Assembly (NCBI GenBank): GCA_031289145.1
Contig: JAITQA010000134.1
Coordinates: 1-41,475 of the forward strand
Direction of reading: 5' to 3'
DNA from: Dysgonamonadaceae bacterium
Lineage (GTDB): Bacteria; Bacteroidota; Bacteroidia; Bacteroidales; Azobacteroidaceae
Length of the DNA: 41,475 nucleotides
In this document: positions 8,835 to 16,963 of the stretch, piece by piece
Numbering within the stretch: position 1 is the first letter of the stretch
How the letters are laid out: every line of letters begins with the position of its first letter
Made by a program: the position numbers and the translations under genes
The notes under the pieces: model-generated
Told to the model about the DNA's origin: nothing
The model's database searches: none
The model's input: only the letters and a program-made list of their open reading frames with translations

Positions 8835-10319
8835 TCACAAAGTAACCCCGGTTTTAAAGATAGCAATTTCCCTGTAATCTTTCTTTTCATTATTTACGAG
8901 TTCTCCGCTTGCCACCCGTACAACATAGTTGATGAAACGTTCTTTCGCCTCGTTCATGGATTCATTTTCAATCATCGTACCGGCATTGAAATCAATCCAG
9001 CCGGGTTTTCTCCGGTATAAGTCCGTATTGGTTGAAATTTTCACCGTCGGCACAAATGTTCCGAAAGGAGTTCCACGTCCTGTGGTGAACAAGACAATAT
9101 TGCATCCTGCTGATGCTAATGCAGTTGAAGCGACCAAATCGTTTCCGGGAGCGCTCAAGAGGTTCAATCCCTGGGTTTGGATACGGTCGCCATACATCAA
9201 AACATCTTTCACCGGCGATTTTCCGCATTTCTGTGTACATCCCAGCGATTTTTCCTCCAATGTAGAAATTCCGCCCGCCTTGTTTCCCGGAGAAGGGTTT
9301 TCATAGACAGGCTGTCCGCTACGCATGAAATATTCTTTGAAATCGTTGATTAGAAGAACTGTTTTGTCAAATATTTCCTTGTTGATACAACGGCTCATCA
9401 GAATCGTTTCCGCCCCGAACATCTCCGGGACTTCCGTCAGCACGACGCTTCCGCCTTGGGCAACTAAGAAATCGGAAAATTCACCCAACAAGGGATTGGC
9501 CGTAATACCCGAAAAGCCATCCGACCCTCCGCATTTCAGGCCGATTTTCAGTTTGGAAACAGGAAATTCTTCCCGTGTGTCTTTTGAAACGGTTTCATAA
9601 ATATCTCGCAACAGTTGCATCCCCGTTTCATACTCATCCTCCGTTTTTTGCGTTTCAATGAATTTGATGCGGGATGCATCGTATTCGCCGAGGAGTTTGC
9701 GAAACTCGCTAATCTGGTTGTTTTCGCAACCCAATCCGACAAGTAAAACGCCTCCTGCATTGGGATGCAAGACCATGTCTCTCAGTATTTTTCTTGTGTT
9801 TTCATGGTCGTCTCCCAATTGCGAACAGCCGTAATTGTGCGGGAAGGCTACAATGGCGTCAACGCCCTTGTTTTGAGTCTCTTTGCGTAAATTTTCCGCA
9901 AGCGTTTTCACTGTTCCGTTCACACACCCGACAGTGGGAATAATCCATATTTCGTTGCGCACGCCTACACCTCCGTCCCGTCTCCGGTAGCCTTTGAAAG
10001 TCAAGTCTGATTGCGGGACCTCTACTGAAACGTTTTGCGGAAGATACACATAATCCAGCATGCCCGACAAGTTTGTGCGGATGCTCTTTTCATTGACCCA
10101 ATCACCCTGGGAAATAGCTTGCAAGGCGTGTCCGATGGGGTAACCGTATTTAACCAGATGCGTTTTCTCCGGAATATCCGACAAGGCGAATTTATGGCCG
10201 GCCGGTACATCAGACAATAAAGTAATCGCCTTTCCTTCCACAATCAGTTGCTCGCCCTTGTACAAATCGGTCAAAGCAACAGCAACATTATCAGCCGGGT
10301 TTATTTTTAAAAATTGCAT
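8835..10319 (-). CDS. uxaA: Altronate dehydratase (altronate hydrolase)
   Basis: A 494-residue enzyme of the UxaA/GarD family, which dehydrates D-altronate to 2-keto-3-deoxy-D-gluconate (KDG) in the cytoplasm using a metal ion. Residues 1-90 form the N-terminal SAF domain (AITLLSDVPAGHKFAL). The catalytic domain from about residue 105 begins GYRRRDGGVGVRNE and holds the family motifs VGCVNGT, GCENNQ, KCGGSDGFSGITANP and KCGKSPVKDVL. The length is that of full-size UxaA. The start overlaps the end of uxaB by 13 nt in another frame (ATGCAATTTTTAA contains both the uxaA start and the uxaB stop), which suggests translational coupling. It provides the second step of the tagaturonate branch after UxaB; KdgK, encoded at 38429-39454, uses its product. 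Confidence 0.95.
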   Translation of the reverse strand: MQFLKINPADNVAVALTDLYKGEQLIVEGKAITLLSDVPAGHKFALSDIPEKTHLVKYGYPIGHALQAISQGDWVNEKSIRTNLSGMLDYVYLPQNVSVEVPQSDLTFKGYRRRDGGVGVRNEIWIIPTVGCVNGTVKTLAENLRKETQNKGVDAIVAFPHNYGCSQLGDDHENTRKILRDMVLHPNAGGVLLVGLGCENNQISEFRKLLGEYDASRIKFIETQKTEDEYETGMQLLRDIYETVSKDTREEFPVSKLKIGLKCGGSDGFSGITANPLLGEFSDFLVAQGGSVVLTEVPEMFGAETILMSRCINKEIFDKTVLLINDFKEYFMRSGQPVYENPSPGNKAGGISTLEEKSLGCTQKCGKSPVKDVLMYGDRIQTQGLNLLSAPGNDLVASTALASAGCNIVLFTTGRGTPFGTFVPTVKISTNTDLYRRKPGWIDFNAGTMIENESMNEAKERFINYVVRVASGELVNNEKKDYREIAIFKTGVTL

Positions 10320-11752
10320 AATTCTTTCACCACTTCTTTCATTCCCGTTTCCTGTATCGACCGCAAGTATCCGGTGAGTTTTTCCGTTAAACCGGCAATT
10401 TCATTCAAGTCTTCTCCCCAGATAAATTCCGCAGCCAAAACACCTTGCGTTACTTTATCCACATCATTTGATTGCCAAAGTTCGGACAGTAAGTCCAAAA
10501 TAGCTTTGTCATCGTTCGGCGTAATTTCATCGTTTCCGCGTTTGCCTCCTTTGTAGTAAGTAATGATTCCCGCCAGTCCGAGCAGCAAGCCCGACGGCAG
10601 TCGGCCGGTGCGCTTCAGATATGTTTTCAGGCCGGGCAGGTCCCGGGTTTTGTACTTCGGAAATGAATTCAACATGATACTGGTAACAAAATGCTTTACG
10701 AAAGGGTTCCGAAAACGATCAAGAACATCGCCTGCATATTGTTTCAATTCGCTTTCCGGCAAATCCAAAGTCGGAAGCAGTTCATCGTACATCACCCGGA
10801 GAACAAATTTTCCAATAATTTCGTCATCCACACATTCACGCACGGTATCCAAGCCAGACAAATAACCCACCGGCGACAAAACTGTGTGCGGGCCGTTCAA
10901 CAAAGTCACTTTTCGTTCGTGATACGGTTTTTCGTCAGGGACAAACAAAACGTTCAATCCGGCTTTTCCGGCAGGAAATTCTGCGGCTACGGATTCAGGG
11001 GCTTCTATTACCCAGAGATGGAAAATTTCGCCTTTTACAACCAAGCGGTCGTTGACGCCTATTTTTTCTGTAATCTCCCGGATAGAATCTTTGGGATAGC
11101 CGGGAACAATGCGGTCGACCAAAGTGCAATACACTCCGCAAGCCGTATCGAACCAACTGCGGAACGCTTCTCCTAATTGCCACAAATCGATGTACCGGTG
11201 AATACATTTTTTCAATTCTGTGCCATTGTGGAATATCAGTTCACAGGGAAAAATAAGCCAACCCTTATCGGCAGCGCCGGAGAAAAACCGGTAACGGTGA
11301 TAGAGCAATTGCGTTAGTTTGCCGGGGTAAGAACGAGTGGGTTTATCGTCTAAACGACAGGTCTCGTCGTAAGCGATTCCGGCTTCAGTCGTGTTGGAAA
11401 TAACAAAACGCATATCCGGATTTTCGGCTAATTTCAGGTATTCGTCAAATTGAGTATAGGGATTGAGGCCCCGTGTGATTACGTCAATTAAATCAATGCT
11501 GTCCACCGTTTTACCTCCGTCTATTCCCTGTAGATTTACATGATATAAACCATCCTGTTCATTCAGCAGGTCGACCATTCCGACCGGAAGTGGTTGTACA
11601 ACGACTACACCTGCATTAAAATCCGTTTTTTGGTTTGTTTTATATACAATCCAATCTACGAAAGCGCGTAAAAAATTACCTTCTCCGAATTGGATAATCC
11701 GTTCGGGATAGCATTTTACATTTTCAACTGTTTTTCTGTTCAAATTTTCCAT
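10307..11752 (-). CDS. uxaB: Tagaturonate reductase (altronate oxidoreductase)
   Basis: A 481-residue NAD-dependent polyol dehydrogenase of the mannitol-dehydrogenase/UxaB family that interconverts D-tagaturonate and D-altronate. The N-terminal Rossmann region opens with IIQFGEGNFLRAFVDW, a UxaB signature. The C-terminal catalytic region shows the K-x4-N-x2-H motif as KVTLLNGPHT (Lys281, Asn286, His289 from this start). I chose the ATG at 11752 rather than the upstream in-frame ATG at 11782. The longer form adds ten residues that do not fit the family and would overlap the lacI end, whereas 11752 lies one base after the lacI TAA (TAAAATG). UxuB (fructuronate reductase) is a related alternative, but the neighbouring altronate dehydratase favours UxaB. 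Uronate isomerase (UxaC), which would supply tagaturonate, is not in the window. Confidence 0.93.
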   Translation of the reverse strand: MENLNRKTVENVKCYPERIIQFGEGNFLRAFVDWIVYKTNQKTDFNAGVVVVQPLPVGMVDLLNEQDGLYHVNLQGIDGGKTVDSIDLIDVITRGLNPYTQFDEYLKLAENPDMRFVISNTTEAGIAYDETCRLDDKPTRSYPGKLTQLLYHRYRFFSGAADKGWLIFPCELIFHNGTELKKCIHRYIDLWQLGEAFRSWFDTACGVYCTLVDRIVPGYPKDSIREITEKIGVNDRLVVKGEIFHLWVIEAPESVAAEFPAGKAGLNVLFVPDEKPYHERKVTLLNGPHTVLSPVGYLSGLDTVRECVDDEIIGKFVLRVMYDELLPTLDLPESELKQYAGDVLDRFRNPFVKHFVTSIMLNSFPKYKTRDLPGLKTYLKRTGRLPSGLLLGLAGIITYYKGGKRGNDEITPNDDKAILDLLSELWQSNDVDKVTQGVLAAEFIWGEDLNEIAGLTEKLTGYLRSIQETGMKEVVKELCNF

Positions 11753-11753
11753 T

Positions 11754-12836
11754 TTATTCTTTAAAGTCAATATAGTAATCAATATTATCTTTTATCAGGA
11801 GGTCGACCGGCACATAGTTGACTCTTGTCACCTCTTGTTTGAAAATCAATTTCCGGCACATATCTCTGAGTGAACAATACACCTGTTTATCAGGACGTTG
11901 AGCTATCAAAAAAGAGATTACGCCTTGCTTCAGATACCTCACATTTTTTTCCAACAAGTCATACCCCAGCAGCCGGACGTCAGTACGGTGCAAATTTTCC
12001 AGGTACATAGCCAAGCGGTACACTTTTGAATTAAAGGTAATAGCGGCTTTAACCGATTTGTTCTTGGAAAAAGCGTCTTGAAGCAAGCTGAAATTAGCTT
12101 TTTCGTCATCATCGGCCAACCATACTTCAACTAATTTTAATTTCCCTTCCAAGCCGCGTTTTTTGATATATTCTATAAAGCCCCTGTTCCGGTTGACGGT
12201 CTGATTTGATAAAACATTTTTTTTACGCTGGGTTAGGACAACTAAAATTTCCGCATCTTCAGGCAAACCGTCAAGCAAAAGTTTGGCCGCTATATAGCCG
12301 CTCTGAAAAGAGTTTTGCCCGTAATAAGTCAGAAAATCCGTATCTTCAACCATGGAGTCAAAAAATGAGAACGGGATATTCTGCGCTATCAGTTTCGATA
12401 CAAAGGCCAAGGTTTCCGTGCGGAAAAAAGGCGCTAAAATCACGCCGTCCGGAAGTTGAGAGAATACACTTTCTGCGGTCACCGCAAAGGAAGATGCATC
12501 CAGCTGGTCGAAATATTTTTTTTCGATAGATACGTTATAATCCGTAAAACTCCGGACTGCCTCATCAAAACTAAGGTCTGCCGTTTCCCAATAATCGCCC
12601 GGCTGATATTTGGGAATGATACACACAAAACGATAATGTTTTCTGGATGCCAAGGAACGGGCAAATAAATTCGGCGAATAATCCAGGTCTTTTATTGCCT
12701 TTTGAACGGCTTCCCTGCTTTTTATTGATACTTCTCCCCTATTGTGAATTACTCGGTCGACGGTACCTTTCGACACCCCCGCTAATAATGCGATGTCTTT
12801 TATTCCGATTCTACCTTGTTTATTCTCTTCGTTCAT
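11754..12836 (-). CDS. LacI-family transcriptional regulator of uronate catabolism
   Basis: A 360-residue LacI/GalR-type regulator. The helix-turn-helix lies at residues 10-30 (IGIKDIALLAGVSKGTVDRV), followed by the hinge helix region (DYSPNLFARSLASRK) and a type-1 periplasmic-binding-protein sensor domain from about residue 67 (YRFVCIIP). It is the first gene of the operon lacI-uxaB-uxaA-DUF4861-GH105. A perfect 28-bp palindrome lies 21 bp upstream of its start, next to a Bacteroidetes promoter; a near copy lies upstream of kduI. The sequence therefore suggests that it represses itself, the uxa operon and the kdu operon, with a uronate intermediate such as KDG as the likely but unproven effector. 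It plays the role that UxuR/KdgR-type repressors play elsewhere. Confidence 0.92.
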   Translation of the reverse strand: MNEENKQGRIGIKDIALLAGVSKGTVDRVIHNRGEVSIKSREAVQKAIKDLDYSPNLFARSLASRKHYRFVCIIPKYQPGDYWETADLSFDEAVRSFTDYNVSIEKKYFDQLDASSFAVTAESVFSQLPDGVILAPFFRTETLAFVSKLIAQNIPFSFFDSMVEDTDFLTYYGQNSFQSGYIAAKLLLDGLPEDAEILVVLTQRKKNVLSNQTVNRNRGFIEYIKKRGLEGKLKLVEVWLADDDEKANFSLLQDAFSKNKSVKAAITFNSKVYRLAMYLENLHRTDVRLLGYDLLEKNVRYLKQGVISFLIAQRPDKQVYCSLRDMCRKLIFKQEVTRVNYVPVDLLIKDNIDYYIDFKE

Positions 12837-12857
12837 AGCACAAACCGATATATTTTT

Positions 12858-12885
12858 ATTTCTCCGTGCACGTGCACGGAGAAAT
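12858..12885. promoter_or_regulatory. Perfect 28-bp palindromic operator upstream of lacI-uxaBA
   Basis: The bases 12858-12885 read identically on both strands; the symmetry centre falls between 12871 and 12872, within the core GTGCACGTGCAC flanked by CC/GG and an A/T-rich edge. It sits immediately downstream of the -7 box of the minus-strand promoter (12892-12899), over or just after the expected transcription start. This is where a LacI-type repressor would block initiation. The same core recurs at 41203-41220 before kduI. Confidence 0.85.
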
Positions 12886-12891
12886 TTTCTA

Positions 12892-12921
12892 CAAAATTAC
12901 GATTAATTTTATAATTGCAAA
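12892..12921 (-). promoter_or_regulatory. Bacteroidetes-type promoter of the lacI-uxaBA operon
   Basis: On the minus strand the -7 box reads TAATTTTG (12899 to 12892), matching TAnnTTTG. A TTTG -33 box lies at 12921-12918, with an 18-bp spacer. The palindromic operator begins 6 bp downstream. Confidence 0.7.
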
Positions 12922-12969
12922 ATTTTTTGTGAGAAAATTTTATAAAAAAACAAATTTATTCTACTTTGT

Positions 12970-13000
12970 TTTGACAGTTAAAAAAATATTACTACTTTTG
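12970..13000 (+). promoter_or_regulatory. Bacteroidetes-type promoter for the methyltransferase gene
   Basis: TTTG at 12970-12973 and TACTTTTG at 12993-13000 match the -33 and -7 consensus exactly with a 19-bp spacer. It drives rightward transcription, divergent from the lacI promoter. The leader to the GTG at 13041 would be about 34 nt. Confidence 0.75.
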
Positions 13001-13040
13001 TAATTAATAAGGTAATTTAATTGTTTTTATAAAAAAAACG

Positions 13041-13856
13041 GTGTTGAAATTTTCCGCGCAATTCAGATTATACAGAAAGTTCCGTTACAGAAAAGGATAC
13101 GGGGTACATTCCCCGTTTACCTATAACCTGATTACCAAAGTCATAGAAGAAAAAACACCCTATTATGTTTTCAATGATATAGAAAATTTTAGAAAAAAAC
13201 TGTTATCTGCTGAAAATCAGCTATATAAAATAACAGCAAGTGAAACCCAACATCAAAATTATGGGGCTTTGCTGTTTCGTTTGGTGAATTTTTTCAAGTG
13301 CAAAAACGTTTTACAAATCGGAGGTTCTACAGGTGTGATGAGTTTATACTTGGCTTTGCCTTTGCGAAATATCTGTGACTGTTACGTTTTGGAAGAAAGA
13401 AGTGGTTTATTGAATGCCCTTGCCGATTATGTAAATGAAAATCACTTGCAAAATCTTCACTTGATAAGGGGTGATTATACTGAAAATTTATTAAAATTGA
13501 AAGAAAAAATAGCTGCATTCGACTTGATCTTTGTCAACTTATCCGGAGAGCCGGATAAAATGCAGCATATTATATATGAGGTCGGCAAACTTGTTAATAA
13601 AAACACCTTGCTGATAGTAGACGGTATTACCCGCAGTCCGGAGATGAAAGAATTGTGGAAAAAGATAGTCAATCATTCCAAAACGCGGCTTACCATTGAC
13701 TTATTGGCTTTGGGAATTGCCTTTTTCGATGAAAAATTACAGAAGAAACATTATAAAAATTACTTTAATTATGGCAAAAAGCAAAATTTACACAAAAAAA
13801 GGCGACGGAGGATTCACTTCGTTGGCAGGTGGGAAAAGAGTGCAAAAAAGCAGTAA
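13041..13856 (+). CDS. Class I SAM-dependent methyltransferase-like protein
   Basis: A 271-residue protein with a Rossmann-type methyltransferase core. The SAM-binding motif I is VLQIGGSTGVMSLYLAL (about 90-106); an acidic strand end follows (YVLEER, near 120), and FDLIFVNLSG is the likely motif IV. The N-terminal GYGVHSPFTYNL is shared by a Bacteroidetes family of unknown substrate that I have seen annotated only as methyltransferase. No in-frame ATG exists near the start, so GTG at 13041 (or TTG at 13044) is used. The frame runs 86 nt into the next gene, giving a strongly basic tail (KKQNLHKKRRRRIHF onward) that is probably not part of the fold. The conserved part appears to end near AFFDEKLQKKHYKNYF. 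It is probably co-transcribed with the adenosyltransferase. Confidence 0.82.
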   Translation: MLKFSAQFRLYRKFRYRKGYGVHSPFTYNLITKVIEEKTPYYVFNDIENFRKKLLSAENQLYKITASETQHQNYGALLFRLVNFFKCKNVLQIGGSTGVMSLYLALPLRNICDCYVLEERSGLLNALADYVNENHLQNLHLIRGDYTENLLKLKEKIAAFDLIFVNLSGEPDKMQHIIYEVGKLVNKNTLLIVDGITRSPEMKELWKKIVNHSKTRLTIDLLALGIAFFDEKLQKKHYKNYFNYGKKQNLHKKRRRRIHFVGRWEKSAKKQ

Positions 13857-14316
13857 ACGCATCGAAGCTTATGGGACGATTGATGAATTGAATGCCTTTA
13901 TCGCTTGCCTGTTGGAAGAAATAGATAATCGGGAAGACCGTGCATTTTTGCTTTGTATCCAATCCAATTTATTCGCTTTGGGTAGCTATCTTGCTTCGGA
14001 AACAGGCGTTTGCACGATTCCGGAAACAGAAATAGACAAAATAGAAACAGAAATTGATCGGTTTGATACGGTGGTTCCGCCACTCCATTATTTTATCCTT
14101 CCGGGCGGATGCAAAAGCAATGCCTTGGCGCATGTTTGCCGAACAATCTGCCGACGAGCGGAAAGATGTATTTCCAAATTGCATAAATCAAATAAAATAA
14201 ATGAAAATGTACTAAAATATATTAACAGATTATCGGATTATTTCTTTCTTTTGGCAAGGAAACAAAGTTTCATTCATAATATTGAAGAAATAATATGGGA
14301 GAATACTTGTAAATAA
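13771..14316 (+). CDS. ATP:cob(I)alamin adenosyltransferase, PduO type
   Basis: A 181-residue enzyme that transfers the adenosyl group of ATP to cob(I)alamin to make coenzyme B12. The PduO/MMAB signatures are present: the N-terminal ATP-binding loop TKKGDGGFTSLAGGKRV, then RIEAYGTIDELNAFI, and C-terminally GGCKSNALAHVCRTICRRAER. I chose the ATG at 13771 because MAKSKIYTKKGDGG is the usual N-terminus; the open frame extends 25 residues further upstream, but that stretch is the shadow of the methyltransferase gene. It overlaps that upstream gene by 86 nt in a different frame, which suggests a shared transcript. No other B12 gene or B12-dependent enzyme is visible in the window. Confidence 0.93.
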   Translation: MAKSKIYTKKGDGGFTSLAGGKRVQKSSKRIEAYGTIDELNAFIACLLEEIDNREDRAFLLCIQSNLFALGSYLASETGVCTIPETEIDKIETEIDRFDTVVPPLHYFILPGGCKSNALAHVCRTICRRAERCISKLHKSNKINENVLKYINRLSDYFFLLARKQSFIHNIEEIIWENTCK

Positions 14317-14336
14317 AAGATTTTTTTTTACTTTTG
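14306..14336 (+). promoter_or_regulatory. Bacteroidetes-type promoter for the DUF2795 gene
   Basis: TACTTTTG at 14329-14336 is an exact -7 match. CTTG at 14306-14309 is a one-mismatch -33 element with a 19-bp spacer. The -33 element lies within the last codons of the adenosyltransferase gene. The leader would be about 40 nt. Confidence 0.55.
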
Positions 14337-14382
14337 CGGAAAAATTAGAGTACCCATATCTAAACATGTTAAAAGAAAGAAT

Positions 14383-14604
14383 ATGTATTGGACATTAGAA
14401 TTGGCATCAAAATTAGAAGACGCACCATGGCCGGCCAGTAAAGACGAGTTGATAGATTTTGCCTTACGTTCGGGGGCTCCTCAGGAAGTGATTGAAAATC
14501 TACAGGATATGGAAGATGAAGGCGAAATCTACGAATGTATAGAAGACATCTGGCCGGACTATCCTACGAAAGAAGATTTCTTTTTTAACGAGGATGAATA
14601 TTAA
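14383..14604 (+). CDS. Small acidic DUF2795-type protein
   Basis: A 73-residue, strongly acidic protein (MYWTLELASKLEDAPWPASK at the start, acidic FFFNEDEY at the end). The pattern of a short helical domain with PWPASKDELIDFA and GAPQEVIENLQ matches DUF2795, a family of small proteins widespread in Bacteroidetes with no established function. It has its own promoter immediately upstream. The following 95 bp to the porE-like gene hold only a weak hairpin, so partial read-through into that gene is possible. Confidence 0.85.
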   Translation: MYWTLELASKLEDAPWPASKDELIDFALRSGAPQEVIENLQDMEDEGEIYECIEDIWPDYPTKEDFFFNEDEY

Positions 14605-14699
14605 TGACTGTAGAAACTTTTGACCAAGTTTAGGTGAATACAATATTTAGACTGAATTTCAGTTTTTAAAAAGAAGCGTCACCTGTTCAAAATGTTTGT

Positions 14700-16664
14700 A
14701 TGAATAAACAGTTACCGGTCATTTTGTTTTTATTTTTGCTCTTTTTTTCCTGTAAGTCGGCGAAGCTAAGCGATGCCTTGGAAAAAGAAGAGCGAGGGGA
14801 GTATTATGAGGCCGCTCAGATTTACCGGAAAGTATACACTAAGACTTCGTCTAAAAAAACGTATTTACGGGGAAATATAGCTTTCCGTATGGCGGAATGT
14901 TACCGCGAGACCGGTAATACACAGCGGGCTTTGAGCGCTTATACCAACGCGATCCGGTATAATTATGCCGACAGTTCCGCTCTTTTCCACTCTGCCCGGA
15001 TGATGCACAAATTGGGTAGATACGCCGATGCCGTCAAGCAATACAATATTTTTTTAGAAATTGTTCCCGATCATACACTTTCACGGAATGGTATAACCGG
15101 TTGCGATTCGGCGCTCGTATGGAAAAAAAATCCTACCATTTACATTGTCAAAAAGATGGACAAATTCAATTCCAGAGACGGAGAATTTTCCCCTATCCTT
15201 TCAGGTGGAGAAAACGACCAGGTTATTTTCAGTTCCTCACGAAAAGAAGCTTTGGGCGATTCGAAAAATGCGATTACAGGACTGAAAAACAATGATTTCT
15301 TTTTGGTAGAGCAAGATGAAAACGGACAATGGCTAAAACCGAAAGTGATAGGCGGCGAAATAAATACGGAATATGACGAAGGAGCAGGCACTCTGTCACA
15401 AGACGGTACTGCCTTGTACTACACGTATTGTTCGGAAGAAGAGGAATATCCACGAACGGCAGAGATTTACAAATCATCGCGTTCCGGTGCAGAATGGAGC
15501 GCCGGAGAAAGACAACGTATCTTCAGGGATACCCTGAGTATGGCTGCTCATCCTTCGGTAGGCGCAGACGGTTATCTGTATTTCGTTTCGGATGTCAAGG
15601 GCGGATATGGCGGAAAAGACATCTGGCGGATTAAAACAGAAGAAATAGGCGCTTCTTTTCCGGAAAACCTCGGATCAAGTATAAACACTCCCGGCGATGA
15701 GATGTTTCCGTTTATGCGGGAAGATACCGTTCTTTATTTTTCTTCAGACGGGCATCCGGGAATGGGCGGTTTGGATCTATTCAAGGCAAAAGCAAGCAAA
15801 AACGGAGAATGGCGTATCGAAAATATGCAATCGCCCGTCAACAGTATGGCTGATGATTTCGGAATCACATTTGAGGGCATAAACGAAAAAGGGTTTTTTA
15901 GCAGTAACCGTAATGATGCGCGGGGGATCGACCATATTTATTCTTTCGAACGTCCGGGCATTTACGTCCAGATTGAAGGTTGGGTATTGGACAGAGAAGA
16001 GGAAATCATCGACAATGCTTCCGTCAGAATAGTAGGGAAAGACGGTAGCAACCGGAAATTTATTGTCCGGAAGGACGGGACTTATTTTGCCGATATTGTT
16101 TCAGGAATGGAATATGTAATGCTTGGAAGCGCTCCCGGCTACCTGAACCAAAAACAAACGCTGACGGTGCCCGACGAAGAGAAAAACGAAACCTTTTATG
16201 TCGATTTCTTTTTGCCTTCCATCTCCAAACCGGTATTGATAGAAAATATTTTTTATAATTTTGACCAGGCGACATTGCGCCCCGACTCAAAAGAAGCGCT
16301 TGACGGCCTCATTGCCATGCTGGAAGACAATCCGAATGTAACGATTGAATTAGCTGCCCATGCCGACCGAAAAGGATCGGATATTTATAACGAAAATTTA
16401 TCACAAAGACGAGCGCAATCGGTTGTAGATTATCTGATTGCAGGTGGAATAGAAAAAGAACGGCTGACCCCCGTCGGATACGGTAAATCGGCGCCCAAAG
16501 AGGTTACGAAAAACATAACGAAGCAACACGAATTTCTGCCGGAAGGGCAGCTACTGAATCCGGAATTTATCGAAACACTAAGTCCCGATAAACAGGAAAT
16601 CGCAGACCAAATCAACCGGAGAACGGAATTCAAAGTACTACGAACAAATTACCGACTGTTTTGA
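14700..16664 (+). CDS. porE: PorE-like T9SS lipoprotein (TPR, PD40 propeller, CRD, OmpA domains)
   Basis: A 654-residue outer-membrane lipoprotein (signal 1-17, Cys18 in FFSCKS). Domain order: TPR repeats about 20-135 (GEYYEAAQIYRKVY, GNTQRALSAYTNAI, GRYADAVKQYNIFL); a WD40/PD40-type propeller about 155-425 with repeated 'FSS' blades (VIFSSSRKEA, LYFVSDVKGGYGGKDIW, LYFSSDGHPGMGGLDLF); a carboxypeptidase-regulatory-like domain about 430-505; and a C-terminal OmpA peptidoglycan-binding domain about 515-654 (NFDQATLRPDS, LAAHADRKGSDIYNENLSQR). This order and length match PorE of Porphyromonas gingivalis, which anchors the type IX secretion machinery to peptidoglycan. The symbol rests on architecture, and related OmpA proteins with PD40 repeats exist. 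Its position between two T9SS cargo genes supports the assignment but does not prove it. Confidence 0.78.
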   Translation: MNKQLPVILFLFLLFFSCKSAKLSDALEKEERGEYYEAAQIYRKVYTKTSSKKTYLRGNIAFRMAECYRETGNTQRALSAYTNAIRYNYADSSALFHSARMMHKLGRYADAVKQYNIFLEIVPDHTLSRNGITGCDSALVWKKNPTIYIVKKMDKFNSRDGEFSPILSGGENDQVIFSSSRKEALGDSKNAITGLKNNDFFLVEQDENGQWLKPKVIGGEINTEYDEGAGTLSQDGTALYYTYCSEEEEYPRTAEIYKSSRSGAEWSAGERQRIFRDTLSMAAHPSVGADGYLYFVSDVKGGYGGKDIWRIKTEEIGASFPENLGSSINTPGDEMFPFMREDTVLYFSSDGHPGMGGLDLFKAKASKNGEWRIENMQSPVNSMADDFGITFEGINEKGFFSSNRNDARGIDHIYSFERPGIYVQIEGWVLDREEEIIDNASVRIVGKDGSNRKFIVRKDGTYFADIVSGMEYVMLGSAPGYLNQKQTLTVPDEEKNETFYVDFFLPSISKPVLIENIFYNFDQATLRPDSKEALDGLIAMLEDNPNVTIELAAHADRKGSDIYNENLSQRRAQSVVDYLIAGGIEKERLTPVGYGKSAPKEVTKNITKQHEFLPEGQLLNPEFIETLSPDKQEIADQINRRTEFKVLRTNYRLF

Positions 16665-16963
16665 ATGAAAACCACAGGTTGAAAGGGTGCATTTAAGCGG
16701 GACGAAAAATCACATTTTCACATATATTAAGACTTTTATGTATTCGAATTGTGATAATTCTTTATTTTTATTGCTGTTATTATATAAATTATTATTATTT
16801 TTGCACCTAAATATTGGAAAGTAACACAATGGATGTAACAATTGTTAATTTTAAATAATTCAAAATTTATTCAAAATTAGATTTTATAATTGTGCTCTTT
16901 TTATGATATTACAATTATTAAAGATAACTTTACTTTTTACAAACTTAATTACTATTTTGTTTT
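16665..16963. other. AT-rich intergenic region before the second T9SS protease
   Basis: These 299 bp are about three-quarters A/T and hold no convincing gene. The only feature I can support is the promoter-like pair at 16770-16803. The distance from there to the ATG at 16964 implies a leader of about 150 nt, rich in TTAAA and TTTTA runs. I found no strong hairpin, riboswitch or terminator in it. Confidence 0.5.
16770..16803 (+). promoter_or_regulatory. Putative promoter of the second T9SS protease gene
   Basis: TATTTTTG at 16796-16803 matches the -7 consensus TAnnTTTG. ATTG at 16770-16773 is a one-mismatch -33 element at a 22-bp spacing, slightly long. The region is so AT-rich that a chance match is possible. 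Confidence 0.4.

Noticed and set aside
14615-14622. AACTTTTG as a possible -7 box for the porE-like gene
   Set aside because: It lacks the T of TAnnTTTG and I saw no well-placed -33 element; not strong enough to list.
14651-14667. Weak hairpin (ACTGA / TCAGT with a 3-nt loop and a short T run) between the DUF2795 and porE-like genes
   Set aside because: A five-pair A/T-rich stem is too weak to call a terminator with confidence.
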